Shown: one piece after another, positions 1-6,439 of the stretch
Layout: each line of letters starts with the position of its first letter
Position numbering within the stretch: the first letter of the stretch is position 1
Assembly: GCA_002378845.1 (NCBI GenBank)
Contig: DFRY01000002.1
Location: 14,411 to 20,988, forward strand
DNA: 6,578 bases
Source of the DNA: Ruminococcaceae bacterium UBA3451
Lineage (GTDB): Bacteria; Bacillota; Clostridia; Oscillospirales; Acutalibacteraceae
Direction of reading: 5' to 3'
Notes under the pieces: model-generated
Told to the model about the DNA's origin: nothing
Database searches by the model: none
Seen by the model: only the letters and a program-made list of their open reading frames with translations
Translations under genes and position numbers: made by a program

Positions 1-1022
1 CTGCCGTTCTTTCCATGCTTCTGATTCCGATTGCGGACGACGTCCGTTCCCTGTGGCTGTTTATTGCGGGGCTGCTGCTCGTTCTTTTGGCCATGAGCGT
101 GTACCGTTCCCCCGCGGTCGCTTTAATGCCAGATGTAACGCCAAAGCCTTTGCGTTCCAAAGCAAACGCCATTATTAACCTGATGGGTGCGGTCGGCGGA
201 ATGCTGACGCTTCTGCTTATTTCCGCTTTGGTGCCAAAAACCGGAAAACCGGATTATCTGCCGCTTTTCGCGGTTGTTGCGGTCATTATGGCTGGTTCCA
301 TTGTGGTATTAATTTTTAAGGTGAAAGAGCGCGCCGCAGCGGCAGAAGCCGCAGCACAGGATCCGGAGGAGGAACCGCAGACCGACAGCGACGGAACCCC
401 CGCGCCGATGGAAAAGGCGGTAAAACGGAGCCTTGTTTTTATTCTGATTTCGGTTGCGCTTTGGTTTATGGGTTACAACGCCGTGACAACGGCTTTTTCC
501 AAATACGCGCAGGTGTACTGGGGACTGCAGGGCGGCGGGTTTGCCAACTGCCTGCTAATTGCCACGGGCGCGGCGATTATTTCTTACATACCGGTGGGCA
601 TTATTGCCACCAAAATCGGCAGAAAAAAAACAATCCTGTTCGGCGCGGGTCTGCTTGCGCTTTCGTTTGCGTGCGGCACCTTGTTCCGCAGCTTTTCCCC
701 GGCGATAAACGTACTGTTTGTGGTGGTGGGTATTGCCTGGGCTTCCATTAATGTGAATTCCTACCCGATGGTTGTCGAAATGAGCCGCGGGTCGGATGTC
801 GGTAAATTTACCGGATTTTATTACAGCTTTTCCATGGCGGCGCAGATTGTAACCCCGATTTTGTCGGGTGCGCTGCTGGAGCACGTGGGTTATTACACCC
901 TGTTTCCTTATGCGGCGGTGTTTGTAGGGCTTTCTTTCGTGCCCATGCTGTTTGTCAAGCACGGTGACAGTAAACCGATGCCGCCGGCCAGCAAGCTGGA
1001 AGCATTTAATGTAGAGGACTGA
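1..1022 (+). CDS. SLC45/GPH-like MFS sugar transporter (5' end outside window)
   Basis: This is a polytopic inner-membrane carrier of the major facilitator superfamily, probably a cation-coupled glycoside or oligosaccharide transporter; the substrate cannot be read from the sequence. The reading frame is open from base 3, so the gene begins upstream. Numbering from the Met at base 15, about nine hydrophobic helices are visible (roughly 14-30, 51-73, 82-102, 139-161, 178-197, 205-222, 228-250, 264-286, 292-312), which fits helices 4-12 of a 12-helix carrier with about 100 residues missing. The segment RSPAVALMPDVTPKP (31-45), followed by RSKAN, is typical of SLC45-like proteins. GIIATKIGRKK (195-205) matches the MFS loop motif, with T for the usual D. 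Residues 103-138 form an Ala/Glu/Asp/Pro-rich cytoplasmic loop between the two halves. The stop overlaps the next gene's start by one base (TGATG), so the two are co-transcribed. The MFS class is secure; the sugar substrate is inferred from family resemblance. Confidence 0.9.
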   Translation, partial: AVLSMLLIPIADDVRSLWLFIAGLLLVLLAMSVYRSPAVALMPDVTPKPLRSKANAIINLMGAVGGMLTLLLISALVPKTGKPDYLPLFAVVAVIMAGSIVVLIFKVKERAAAAEAAAQDPEEEPQTDSDGTPAPMEKAVKRSLVFILISVALWFMGYNAVTTAFSKYAQVYWGLQGGGFANCLLIATGAAIISYIPVGIIATKIGRKKTILFGAGLLALSFACGTLFRSFSPAINVLFVVVGIAWASINVNSYPMVVEMSRGSDVGKFTGFYYSFSMAAQIVTPILSGALLEHVGYYTLFPYAAVFVGLSFVPMLFVKHGDSKPMPPASKLEAFNVED

Positions 1023-1849
1023 TGGTTATGTGGACGGTTTTCTTTGTTTTACTGATTCTTATACTGCTTTGGGCGTTAGCGTTGATGCCCCGCGTAAAGA
1101 ATAAGCCGGATTTCACGCCGTTTCGGCATCAGGTTTATGCGCACAGGGGGTATTACTACAAAGACCAGTCAATCCCGGAAAATTCTCTTCCCGGTTTTGC
1201 CCGTGCGGTGGAAAACGGGTTTGGTGTGGAACTGGATGTTCACCTGACAAAGGACGGGAAGCTGGCAGTATTACACGATGAAAACCTGAAGCGTATGTGC
1301 GGCGTTGATGTGAATTTGTCCGAGCTGACAAGCAGCGAACTGAAAAATTACAGGCTGGCCGGTACATCGTATACGATTCCTCTGTTTACCGACGTACTGA
1401 AAGGCATCAACGGAAAAGTTCCCATTATTATTGAGGTGAAGCCGTACGGAGGGAACATTTCCGCACTTTGCAAGCGGCTTTGTACGGAACTGGAAGGGTA
1501 CTGCGGAGTATATTGCATGGAATCCTTTGACCCGCGCGCCGTACTCTGGTTTAAAAAGCACAAGCCGAACCTTGTGCGCGGGCAGCTTGCTATGCGCGCA
1601 AACCGATACGGCGGGGCTACAAACCCTTTGTTGGCGTTTGCCGCGGCAAATCTTTTGATGAATTTTATTACGAAACCGGATTTTATTGCATATTGCTTTG
1701 AAGACAGGAAAAGCCTAAGTTTTCGACTGTGTAAAAAATTATATAAAGTGCAGGAATTTTCATGGACGATCCGTACGCCTGCACAGGCCGCAGAGGTCGA
1801 AATAACGGGCGGTCTGATTATCTTCGAATATTTTAATCCGAAAAAATAA
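1022..1849 (+). CDS. Membrane-anchored glycerophosphodiester phosphodiesterase family protein
   Basis: The family hydrolyses glycerophosphodiesters to sn-glycerol 3-phosphate and an alcohol, using a divalent metal. This 275-residue protein has an N-terminal hydrophobic helix (about 4-22) followed by a GDPD-type TIM barrel. The family's active-site positions are present: HRG at 41-43, E53-N54, E70 and D72 (in GVELDVHLT), H85-D86, and E138-K140 (in IIIEVKP). The catalytic pair would be H41 and H85, and E70/D72/E138 the metal ligands. The C-terminus (FSWTIRTP, then a run ending IIFEYFNPKK) resembles clostridial GDPD variants rather than the usual GIITDRP ending. The single helix with basic residues just after it could act as an uncleaved anchor; I cannot decide with certainty which side of the membrane the barrel faces. 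The start at 1022 overlaps the transporter stop; an ATG at 1028 is an alternative, because AGAGGA at 1013-1018 is 3 bases from the first and 9 from the second. A terminator follows directly. The actual substrate is not identifiable. Confidence 0.9.
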   Translation: MVMWTVFFVLLILILLWALALMPRVKNKPDFTPFRHQVYAHRGYYYKDQSIPENSLPGFARAVENGFGVELDVHLTKDGKLAVLHDENLKRMCGVDVNLSELTSSELKNYRLAGTSYTIPLFTDVLKGINGKVPIIIEVKPYGGNISALCKRLCTELEGYCGVYCMESFDPRAVLWFKKHKPNLVRGQLAMRANRYGGATNPLLAFAAANLLMNFITKPDFIAYCFEDRKSLSFRLCKKLYKVQEFSWTIRTPAQAAEVEITGGLIIFEYFNPKK

Positions 1850-1854
1850 AAACC

Positions 1855-1914
1855 GATACCCGATTTGTTCATGCATAACGGTGCTTGACAGGTCGGGTAT
1901 TTTCATTTTTATTT
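1855..1914 (+). terminator. Intrinsic (rho-independent) terminator after the GDPD gene
   Basis: A perfect 8-bp stem, ATACCCGA (1856-1863) with TCGGGTAT (1893-1900), is flanked by a G-T pair and extended inward by wobble and Watson-Crick pairs (TTTG/CA region) and a short inner stem, GCAT/GTGC (1873-1876 with 1881-1884). The T-rich tract TTTCATTTTTATTT follows at once. It lies 6 bases after the GDPD stop. An A-rich stretch precedes the stem, so the structure could also work in reverse, although no minus-strand gene is seen. It separates the two operons. Confidence 0.85.
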
Positions 1915-1950
1915 CAGCTTCGACGCAGAAGTATTTTCTCCTTTTTTCTA

Positions 1951-1979
1951 TTGAACTATTTTAAAGGTTCGTTTATAGT
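1951..1979 (+). promoter_or_regulatory. Predicted sigma-A-type promoter P1 for the kinase operon
   Basis: TTGAAC (1951-1956) and TATAGT (1974-1979) are separated by 17 bases, close to the TTGACA-N17-TATAAT consensus. A T-rich stretch lies just upstream (1931-1949). Transcription would start near 1985-1987, at the left edge of the dyad at 1986-2002. The call rests on motif and spacing only. Confidence 0.6.
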
Positions 1980-1985
1980 AGATAG

Positions 1986-2002
1986 TGGCAATAAAAATGC
2001 CA
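1986..2002. repeat. 17-base dyad TGGCA-N7-TGCCA, candidate operator or 5' hairpin
   Basis: TGGCA (1986-1990) is exactly complementary to TGCCA (1998-2002), with an A-rich 7-base loop ATAAAAA. It sits at the predicted start of the P1 transcript and centred about 50 bases upstream of the predicted P2 start. It could be a regulator binding site, or a 5-bp hairpin at the 5' end of the P1 RNA. GTTTTTG follows, but the stem is too short for a convincing terminator. Confidence 0.4.
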
Positions 2003-2006
2003 GTTT

Positions 2007-2036
2007 TTGAAAATAATTTTAGAGTAAAGTTACAAT
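2007..2036 (+). promoter_or_regulatory. Predicted second tandem promoter P2
   Basis: TTGAAA (2007-2012) and TACAAT (2031-2036) are 18 bases apart; each hexamer is a close match to consensus. The predicted start is near 2042-2044, leaving a leader of about 48 bases before the ROK gene. A direct repeat begins in the last base of the -10 box. The call rests on motif and spacing only. Confidence 0.5.
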
Positions 2037-2055
2037 AGCAGGAGTTGTAGCAGGA
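2036..2055 (+). repeat. 8-base direct repeat TAGCAGGA x2, 12-base period
   Basis: TAGCAGGA occurs at 2036-2043 and again at 2048-2055, with 4 bases between the copies. It overlaps the predicted P2 -10 box and start site. About one helical turn separates the copies, which would suit tandem binding of a regulator to one face of the DNA, but a chance repeat in a purine-rich leader is possible. Confidence 0.35.
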
Positions 2056-2090
2056 AAACAAAGGTAAAAGAAAAAGGGGGCAAATAAAAA

Positions 2091-3071
2091 ATGCGGGCAG
2101 TCGGAGTTGATATTGGGGGAACCAAATGCGCGGTCAGCCTGGGGGAAATTTGGGAAGACCGTGTCAGTATAATACATAAATGCCCGGTGCGGGAAACAAA
2201 AGCATATACTCCGCGGCAGATGCTGGAAGTGCTTACGGAAGATATTTTTTTCTGCCGGGACAGACTGAACGAATCCGAAAGAATACAGGGAATCGGGATA
2301 AGCTGCGGTGGGCCGTTGGACAGCCGGACCGGAACCATTCTTTCCCCGCCTAATCTTCCGGGGTGGGACGAAATTCACATCACGGAGTATTTTCGTGAAA
2401 AAACCGGTCTGCCCGCGTTCCTTTGCAACGATGCCAACGCCTGCGCGTTGGCCGAATGGAAGCTGGGGGCTGGCAGGGGCTCTTCCAGTATGGTTTTTCT
2501 TACGTTCGGCACCGGGCTGGGCGCGGGGTTAATTTTGAATAACCGCTTATACTGCGGTGCAAGCGACATGGCAGGGGAAGTCGGGCACATCCGGCTTTCC
2601 GATTACGGGCCGGTCGGTTACGGAAAGATGGGTTCCTTTGAGGGCTTTTGCAGCGGCGGCGGAATTGCGCAGCTGGCAAAGCTGATGATTCGGGAAGAAC
2701 TGCAGGCGGGTCATAAGGTTTCTTTCTGTGAAAATTCAGAACAACTGGAACATATTACTGCAGCCCGGGTTGGGCTTGCGGCAAAAGAGGGTGACCTGCT
2801 TGCGTGCAGTATTTTAAAGCAGGTGGGGGTTCAGCTAGGAAAGGGATTGTCTGTTATCATGGACTTACTGAACCCGGAATGTATTGTAATCGGAAGCATA
2901 TTTGTGCGGAACTACAATGAAATTTGGCCTTACGCACAGCAGGTCATTGAACAGGAAACGCTCCCGTCAGTCCGCAAGGCTTGCCGCGTTTTGTCAAGCC
3001 AGCTGTCGGAATCGGTGGGGGATATTGCCGGATTGATTGTTGCCGGTTACAACCTTGATTTGGAGGAATGA
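2091..3071 (+). CDS. ROK-family sugar kinase lacking the zinc-site cysteines
   Basis: This is a 326-residue cytosolic kinase of the ROK group, expected to phosphorylate a hexose-type sugar or N-acyl hexosamine with ATP. The N-terminal phosphate-binding loop is clear (VGVDIGGTK, 4-12). The catalytic aspartate is D114 in LCNDANACALAE, and the second nucleotide loop is FGTGLGAG (139-146). GEVGHI (162-167) gives H166, the sugar- and zinc-contacting histidine of the family. After it, the usual ROK zinc motif (GxxCxCGxxGCxE) reads GPVGYGKMGSFE (173-184): all three cysteines are gone and one position is missing, while E184 is kept. It has no N-terminal winged-helix, so it is a kinase and not a NagC/XylR-type repressor. 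AAGGGGG (2074-2080) lies 10 bases before the ATG, and two promoters precede it. The stop overlaps or nearly abuts the isomerase start, implying coupled synthesis. The substrate is unknown; glucose, mannose, allose or an amino sugar are all open. Confidence 0.9.
   Translation: MRAVGVDIGGTKCAVSLGEIWEDRVSIIHKCPVRETKAYTPRQMLEVLTEDIFFCRDRLNESERIQGIGISCGGPLDSRTGTILSPPNLPGWDEIHITEYFREKTGLPAFLCNDANACALAEWKLGAGRGSSSMVFLTFGTGLGAGLILNNRLYCGASDMAGEVGHIRLSDYGPVGYGKMGSFEGFCSGGGIAQLAKLMIREELQAGHKVSFCENSEQLEHITAARVGLAAKEGDLLACSILKQVGVQLGKGLSVIMDLLNPECIVIGSIFVRNYNEIWPYAQQVIEQETLPSVRKACRVLSSQLSESVGDIAGLIVAGYNLDLEE
3062..3066 (+). promoter_or_regulatory. Ribosome binding site that decides the SIS isomerase start
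   Basis: GGAGG lies inside the last codons of the ROK gene. It is only 1 base from the ATG at 3068 (the ATGA overlap with the ROK stop) but 7 bases from the ATG at 3074. Normal spacing therefore favours 3074 as the isomerase start. Confidence 0.65.
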
Positions 3072-3073
3072 AA

Positions 3074-3721
3074 ATGAAAGAGAGAACCGAACAAAACTGG
3101 AATGGCTTGTTTGAACGGTATCCGGATTTACTGAAACATAAATCTGATTTGCTGGAAATTTGCGAAGCCCTGCGGAAGGTGTACCAAAACGGAGGGAAAG
3201 TGCTGATTTGCGGGAACGGCGGCAGCTGTGCGGACGGCGACCATATCGTCGGCGAATTGATGAAAGGGTTTCTTTTAAAAAGGCCTTTGCCGCAGGAAGT
3301 CCAAAAGCGTTTGAAGGAATCGTTTGGGGCGCAGGGAACCCGCCTTGCGGAAAAGCTGCAGTGCGGGCTTCCGGCTATTTCACTCAATGCCCATGCCGCA
3401 CTTATGTCCGCTTTCAGCAATGACGTTGACCCGGAACTGGTTTACGCGCAGCAAGTCATGGGGTACGCGGCGAAAGGGGACGCGGTGATTGGGATTAGTA
3501 CGTCCGGCAACGCGGAAAATGTGGCTAACGCCTTAATGACCGCGAAAATAAAAGGTGCGCTTACCATTGCGCTGACCGGCCGCGACGGCGGAAAAATCGG
3601 AACCATTGCGGATTACCGTTTTATTGCCCCCGCACAGGAAACGTATCGAATTCAGGAATACCATCTTGCGGTATACCATCAAATATGCGCTTATGTGGAG
3701 TCGGAACTGTTTGAGTTCTGA
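3074..3721 (+). CDS. GmhA-like SIS-domain phosphosugar isomerase
   Basis: This is a single SIS-domain protein resembling sedoheptulose-7-phosphate isomerase, expected to interconvert aldose and ketose phosphates in the cytosol. Numbering from the ATG at 3068 (217 residues), the sugar-phosphate loop is ICGNGGSCADGDH (47-59) and the second SIS signature is GISTSGNAENV (142-152). The four GmhA metal and catalytic positions appear to be kept with correct spacing: H59 and E63 (DHIVGE), and Q196 and H204 (IQEYHLAVYH), matching H61/E65/Q172/H180 of known GmhA enzymes as I recall them. About 26 extra residues, mostly helical in character, lie between E63 and the PAISL strand (roughly 72-100). I prefer the start at 3074 (215 residues), because GGAGG is correctly spaced for it; 3068 is the alternative. 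Coupling to the ROK gene suggests that the kinase supplies its phosphorylated substrate. A role in heptose synthesis is less likely, since no hldE/gmhB-like gene is visible. Confidence 0.85.
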   Translation: MKERTEQNWNGLFERYPDLLKHKSDLLEICEALRKVYQNGGKVLICGNGGSCADGDHIVGELMKGFLLKRPLPQEVQKRLKESFGAQGTRLAEKLQCGLPAISLNAHAALMSAFSNDVDPELVYAQQVMGYAAKGDAVIGISTSGNAENVANALMTAKIKGALTIALTGRDGGKIGTIADYRFIAPAQETYRIQEYHLAVYHQICAYVESELFEF

Positions 3722-3754
3722 AGAACGGTTTGTTGTATTGAATAGGAGGAAGAG

Positions 3755-5371
3755 ATGATTAGGGTTATTATTGCCGATGACGAAGAAAACGTGTGCCAGC
3801 TGATTCGCGGTTTAATTGACTGGGAATCGCTCGATATGGAAATCGTAGGCGTTGCGCATAACGGAGTGGAAGCGCTGGACATGATTAAAGCGCTGTCGCC
3901 CGATTTGATGATTACAGACATTCGCATGCCCGGTTACGACGGCCTGGAGATGATTCAGCACGCAAAAATCATCAACGATAATCTGGATTTTATTATTATC
4001 AGCGGCTATCGTCATTTTGAATACGCACAGAATGCCATTAAATACGGCGTTGGCGATTACCTTTTAAAACCGATTAAAAAAGAGGATTTCCTGACGGCGC
4101 TGAATAAAATGCGCGAACGGTATATGCAACGCACAGAACAAATGAGCAACGAAGAACGGCTGAAGCAGCGTTTAAAAAGCGATGTGGAAAAATTGCGTGC
4201 CAGTTTGTTTACGGAGTGGCTGCTGAAAAAAGGGACGAACTCCCAAAATCCTGACTTGACCGAAATCAACGAGAATTATCATTTTGCGTTTCAACCCGGC
4301 CTGTTCGAAATTTGCGCGGTTAAAATTGACTGCGGGTTCGAAGACCAGTATAACAACGCCATTGCCATACTGGAAGAAAAGGTCGTACATATTTTAAACA
4401 AGCTGTTTGCAGGCCCTTGTTTTGACATGGGCATTTTTTCGGAAGACAGCATTACGTACTGTGTGCTGAATTTTGACCCGGCGAACCGAAAGACAATTCG
4501 AAGGCAGATGAAAACGGCATTTGACGAGCTGCTGGTTCAAAAAGCGGCGTTTGAACAGCCGGAATTTACCTTGGGTGTCGGTACGGTTGTGAATGACATT
4601 GAGCAGCTGAAAGCGTCGTTCCGTACGGCAAGCTATGCGGTCGGCCAGCGGCTTCTTTTGGGGACGGGAAAAATAATTGAAGAAGTTACAGTGCACAGCG
4701 AGCCTCAGCGGGAAAGCAGCATACTTGCGGAACTGAACAAAACCATGGGAATGGCTCTTGAAGTGCTTGACAAAGATGCCGTTCTGAGCTGCATTTCCGG
4801 CTTAAAACACCAAATTACCATTGATAATGTGTTCAGCGGGCAGGAAATTATTTCGCTGGCGCAGCATGTGTGTGAAATGTATCTGACCCATCTTCGCAAC
4901 AATCAAATTCCTATTCAGTACGGCGATGAGTTTTATGAAAAGTTCTGCATTCACGCCAATCGCTGCGGTTCCGTGAATCAGATTTTTGAATATCTGTCGG
5001 TTATGGTGGGCGAATCGCTTGCGGTTATTATCGAAGATAAAAAACAGGTGGACACCAAGCCGATCCGTCTTGCCAAGCAGTACATTCAGCAGAATTATAT
5101 GAACCCTATCAGCCTGGAAGAGGTAAGCGGTTTTGTCGGCTTTAACCCGACTTATTTCAGCACGCTGTTCAAGAAAGAGAACGGAAGCAATTTTGTGGAC
5201 TATCTTTCCGAAATTCGCATGAATAGTGCAAAAGATCTTCTTCGCGAAACGAATTTGAACGTTGCGGTTATTTGCGAACGGGTAGGGTACAACGATTTAA
5301 AGAATTTTACGAAAAGCTTTAAGAAAAATGTTGGGCTCAAGCCGAACGAATACCGAAAGCTGTATTCTTAA
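3755..5371 (+). CDS. YesN-type response regulator: receiver, central domain, AraC output
   Basis: This is a 538-residue cytosolic transcription factor that pairs with the histidine kinase downstream. Residues 1-120 form a receiver domain: acidic pocket D8-D9, phospho-acceptor D55 (ITDIRMPG), S83 and K105 (LLKPI), so all key residues are intact. A charged helical linker follows (about 112-150). The central region (about 180-308) resembles the degenerate GGDEF/CdaR-like domain common in YesN proteins, including FTLGVGTVV (271-279), then DIEQLKASF and a run to about 308. Residues 435-538 are an AraC-type double helix-turn-helix (SLEEVSGFVGFNPTYFSTLF; VAVICERVGYNDLKNFTKSF), ending in the typical GLKPNEYR. 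AGGAGG (3744-3749) is 5 bases from the ATG. It lies 33 bases after the isomerase and 30 before the kinase gene. Family members usually activate sugar uptake or glycan-use genes; candidate sites are the dyad and repeat upstream of the operon, but this is inference. Confidence 0.93.
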   Translation: MIRVIIADDEENVCQLIRGLIDWESLDMEIVGVAHNGVEALDMIKALSPDLMITDIRMPGYDGLEMIQHAKIINDNLDFIIISGYRHFEYAQNAIKYGVGDYLLKPIKKEDFLTALNKMRERYMQRTEQMSNEERLKQRLKSDVEKLRASLFTEWLLKKGTNSQNPDLTEINENYHFAFQPGLFEICAVKIDCGFEDQYNNAIAILEEKVVHILNKLFAGPCFDMGIFSEDSITYCVLNFDPANRKTIRRQMKTAFDELLVQKAAFEQPEFTLGVGTVVNDIEQLKASFRTASYAVGQRLLLGTGKIIEEVTVHSEPQRESSILAELNKTMGMALEVLDKDAVLSCISGLKHQITIDNVFSGQEIISLAQHVCEMYLTHLRNNQIPIQYGDEFYEKFCIHANRCGSVNQIFEYLSVMVGESLAVIIEDKKQVDTKPIRLAKQYIQQNYMNPISLEEVSGFVGFNPTYFSTLFKKENGSNFVDYLSEIRMNSAKDLLRETNLNVAVICERVGYNDLKNFTKSFKKNVGLKPNEYRKLYS

Positions 5372-5401
5372 TCTGAAATTCTGAAAGCCGGAGCTGATAA
5401 A

Positions 5402-6439
5402 ATGAAAAGTGTGAAAGCAAAATATCTTTCTCATCGAATTTCGTGGCTGTTTACCGCCATGTTTGTTCTTATTTTTCTTTTGCTGGTGGTACTTACCTTC
5501 GTTGCCGTTCACAACGAGGATTATCTGTTTTTTGTTTTCTGCGGTTACCTTGCCCTCGGCGTGATGATTTATATTCATTACCGATGGATTTACAAGCCGT
5601 ATAAAGAAAGTTCAAAAGTATTCCGGTTGTTTGCAACGGGGTACACAATTCACGGTCTTTTCGGGCAGCGTGTGTTTTTCAGCCCGGAAATTGAAGAGGT
5701 TACGAATAAAATACAGGAAATTATGAACACGGACGAGCTGTTCAACGCGACGAAAAAGCAGGCGCAGTACCTTGCTTTGCAGAATCAGATTAACCCGCAT
5801 TTTCTTTACAACACGCTGGAGGGTATTCGTGGGGAAACGCTGAATGCAGGGCTCGAAAATGTAGCCAAAATGGCGGAAGCGTTGGCTACATTTTTTCGTT
5901 ATACCATCTCCAATGTGGAAAATCTGGTTACATTGGAAGACGAGCTGACCAATGTGAACAACTATTACATTATTCAGCGCTACCGGTTTGGAGAACGGTT
6001 AACACTCAATGTGGAATACGACACAGAAAATGAAATTGAAATTCTGTCGTACAAACTGCCGAAACTGACGCTGCAGCCCATTGTGGAAAATGCCATTTAC
6101 CATGGAATTGAACGGAAAATCGGGAACGGAAATGTGAACATTAAAATTGAAACCACTGCCACCCGTCTGATTGTGACTATTTCCGACAACGGAGTCGGAA
6201 TGACGGAAGAACGCCTGCGGGAGATTGATGACAAGCTCAATCGAACCACGCTGGAGTACATAAAACCAGACAGCGAGGCCCACAGCGGAATTGCCGCCGT
6301 AAACGTCAATAACCGCATTAAGCTTTTGTTTGGGGAAGAGTACGGAATCTGCATGTACAGTACTTCAAATGTTGGGACTGACGTGGAAATTACACTTCCT
6401 TTGATTAAGAAGGATATAAAAGAACGAAATGAAAAATGA
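5402..6439 (+). CDS. YesM-type sensor histidine kinase without extracytoplasmic sensor domain
   Basis: This is a 345-residue membrane histidine kinase of the His_kinase/HATPase_c (LytS/YesM) type. Two hydrophobic helices (about 14-36 and 41-60) are joined by only a few residues (HNED), so no periplasmic-side sensor domain exists; typical YesM kinases have about 250 residues there and are near 580 in length. No clear HAMP domain is visible; a linker (about 61-120) leads to the phospho-acceptor H133 in NQINPHFLYNTLE. The N box is PIVENAIYHGI (226-236; N230, H234), the G1 box is SDNGVGM (261-267) and the G2 region is HSGIAAVNVNNRI (294-306). The catalytic core thus looks complete. GGAG (5390-5393) is 8 bases from the ATG. 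The stop lies inside the next gene (11-base overlap). It would phosphorylate the upstream regulator at D55. The signal is unknown; the lack of a sensor suggests control from the membrane, the cytoplasm or a partner protein. Confidence 0.92.
   Translation: MKSVKAKYLSHRISWLFTAMFVLIFLLLVVLTFVAVHNEDYLFFVFCGYLALGVMIYIHYRWIYKPYKESSKVFRLFATGYTIHGLFGQRVFFSPEIEEVTNKIQEIMNTDELFNATKKQAQYLALQNQINPHFLYNTLEGIRGETLNAGLENVAKMAEALATFFRYTISNVENLVTLEDELTNVNNYYIIQRYRFGERLTLNVEYDTENEIEILSYKLPKLTLQPIVENAIYHGIERKIGNGNVNIKIETTATRLIVTISDNGVGMTEERLREIDDKLNRTTLEYIKPDSEAHSGIAAVNVNNRIKLLFGEEYGICMYSTSNVGTDVEITLPLIKKDIKERNEK

Noticed and set aside
555..962. 135-codon minus-strand frame inside the transporter gene
   Set aside because: The translation is rich in Arg, His and Gln, as expected from the complement of a membrane-protein gene; no motif is seen.
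1348..1872. 174-codon open frame on the minus strand opposite the GDPD gene
   Set aside because: It lies antisense to a gene with clear catalytic motifs, shows no recognisable domain, and its start falls in the terminator region.
1986..2012. Dyad followed by GTTTTTG as an intrinsic terminator or attenuator
   Set aside because: The stem is only 5 bp with an A-rich loop and the T run is five bases broken by G; a regulator site or 5' hairpin is more credible.
1850..2090. Riboswitch or T-box leader ahead of the ROK operon
   Set aside because: The predicted leaders are about 105 and 48 bases, A-rich and nearly unstructured, with no T-box or known riboswitch core that I can recognise.
2019..2378. 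Minus-strand open frames across the promoter region and the start of the ROK gene
   Set aside because: They read through predicted promoters and have no domain; they mirror the ROK coding frame.
2091..3071. ROK protein as a NagC/XylR-type repressor
   Set aside because: The protein begins directly with the DIGGTK phosphate loop; no N-terminal DNA-binding domain is present.
2944..3420. 158-codon open frame on the minus strand across the ROK/SIS junction
   Set aside because: The composition is rich in Ser, Pro and Phe with no domain; it is a shadow of two well-supported genes.
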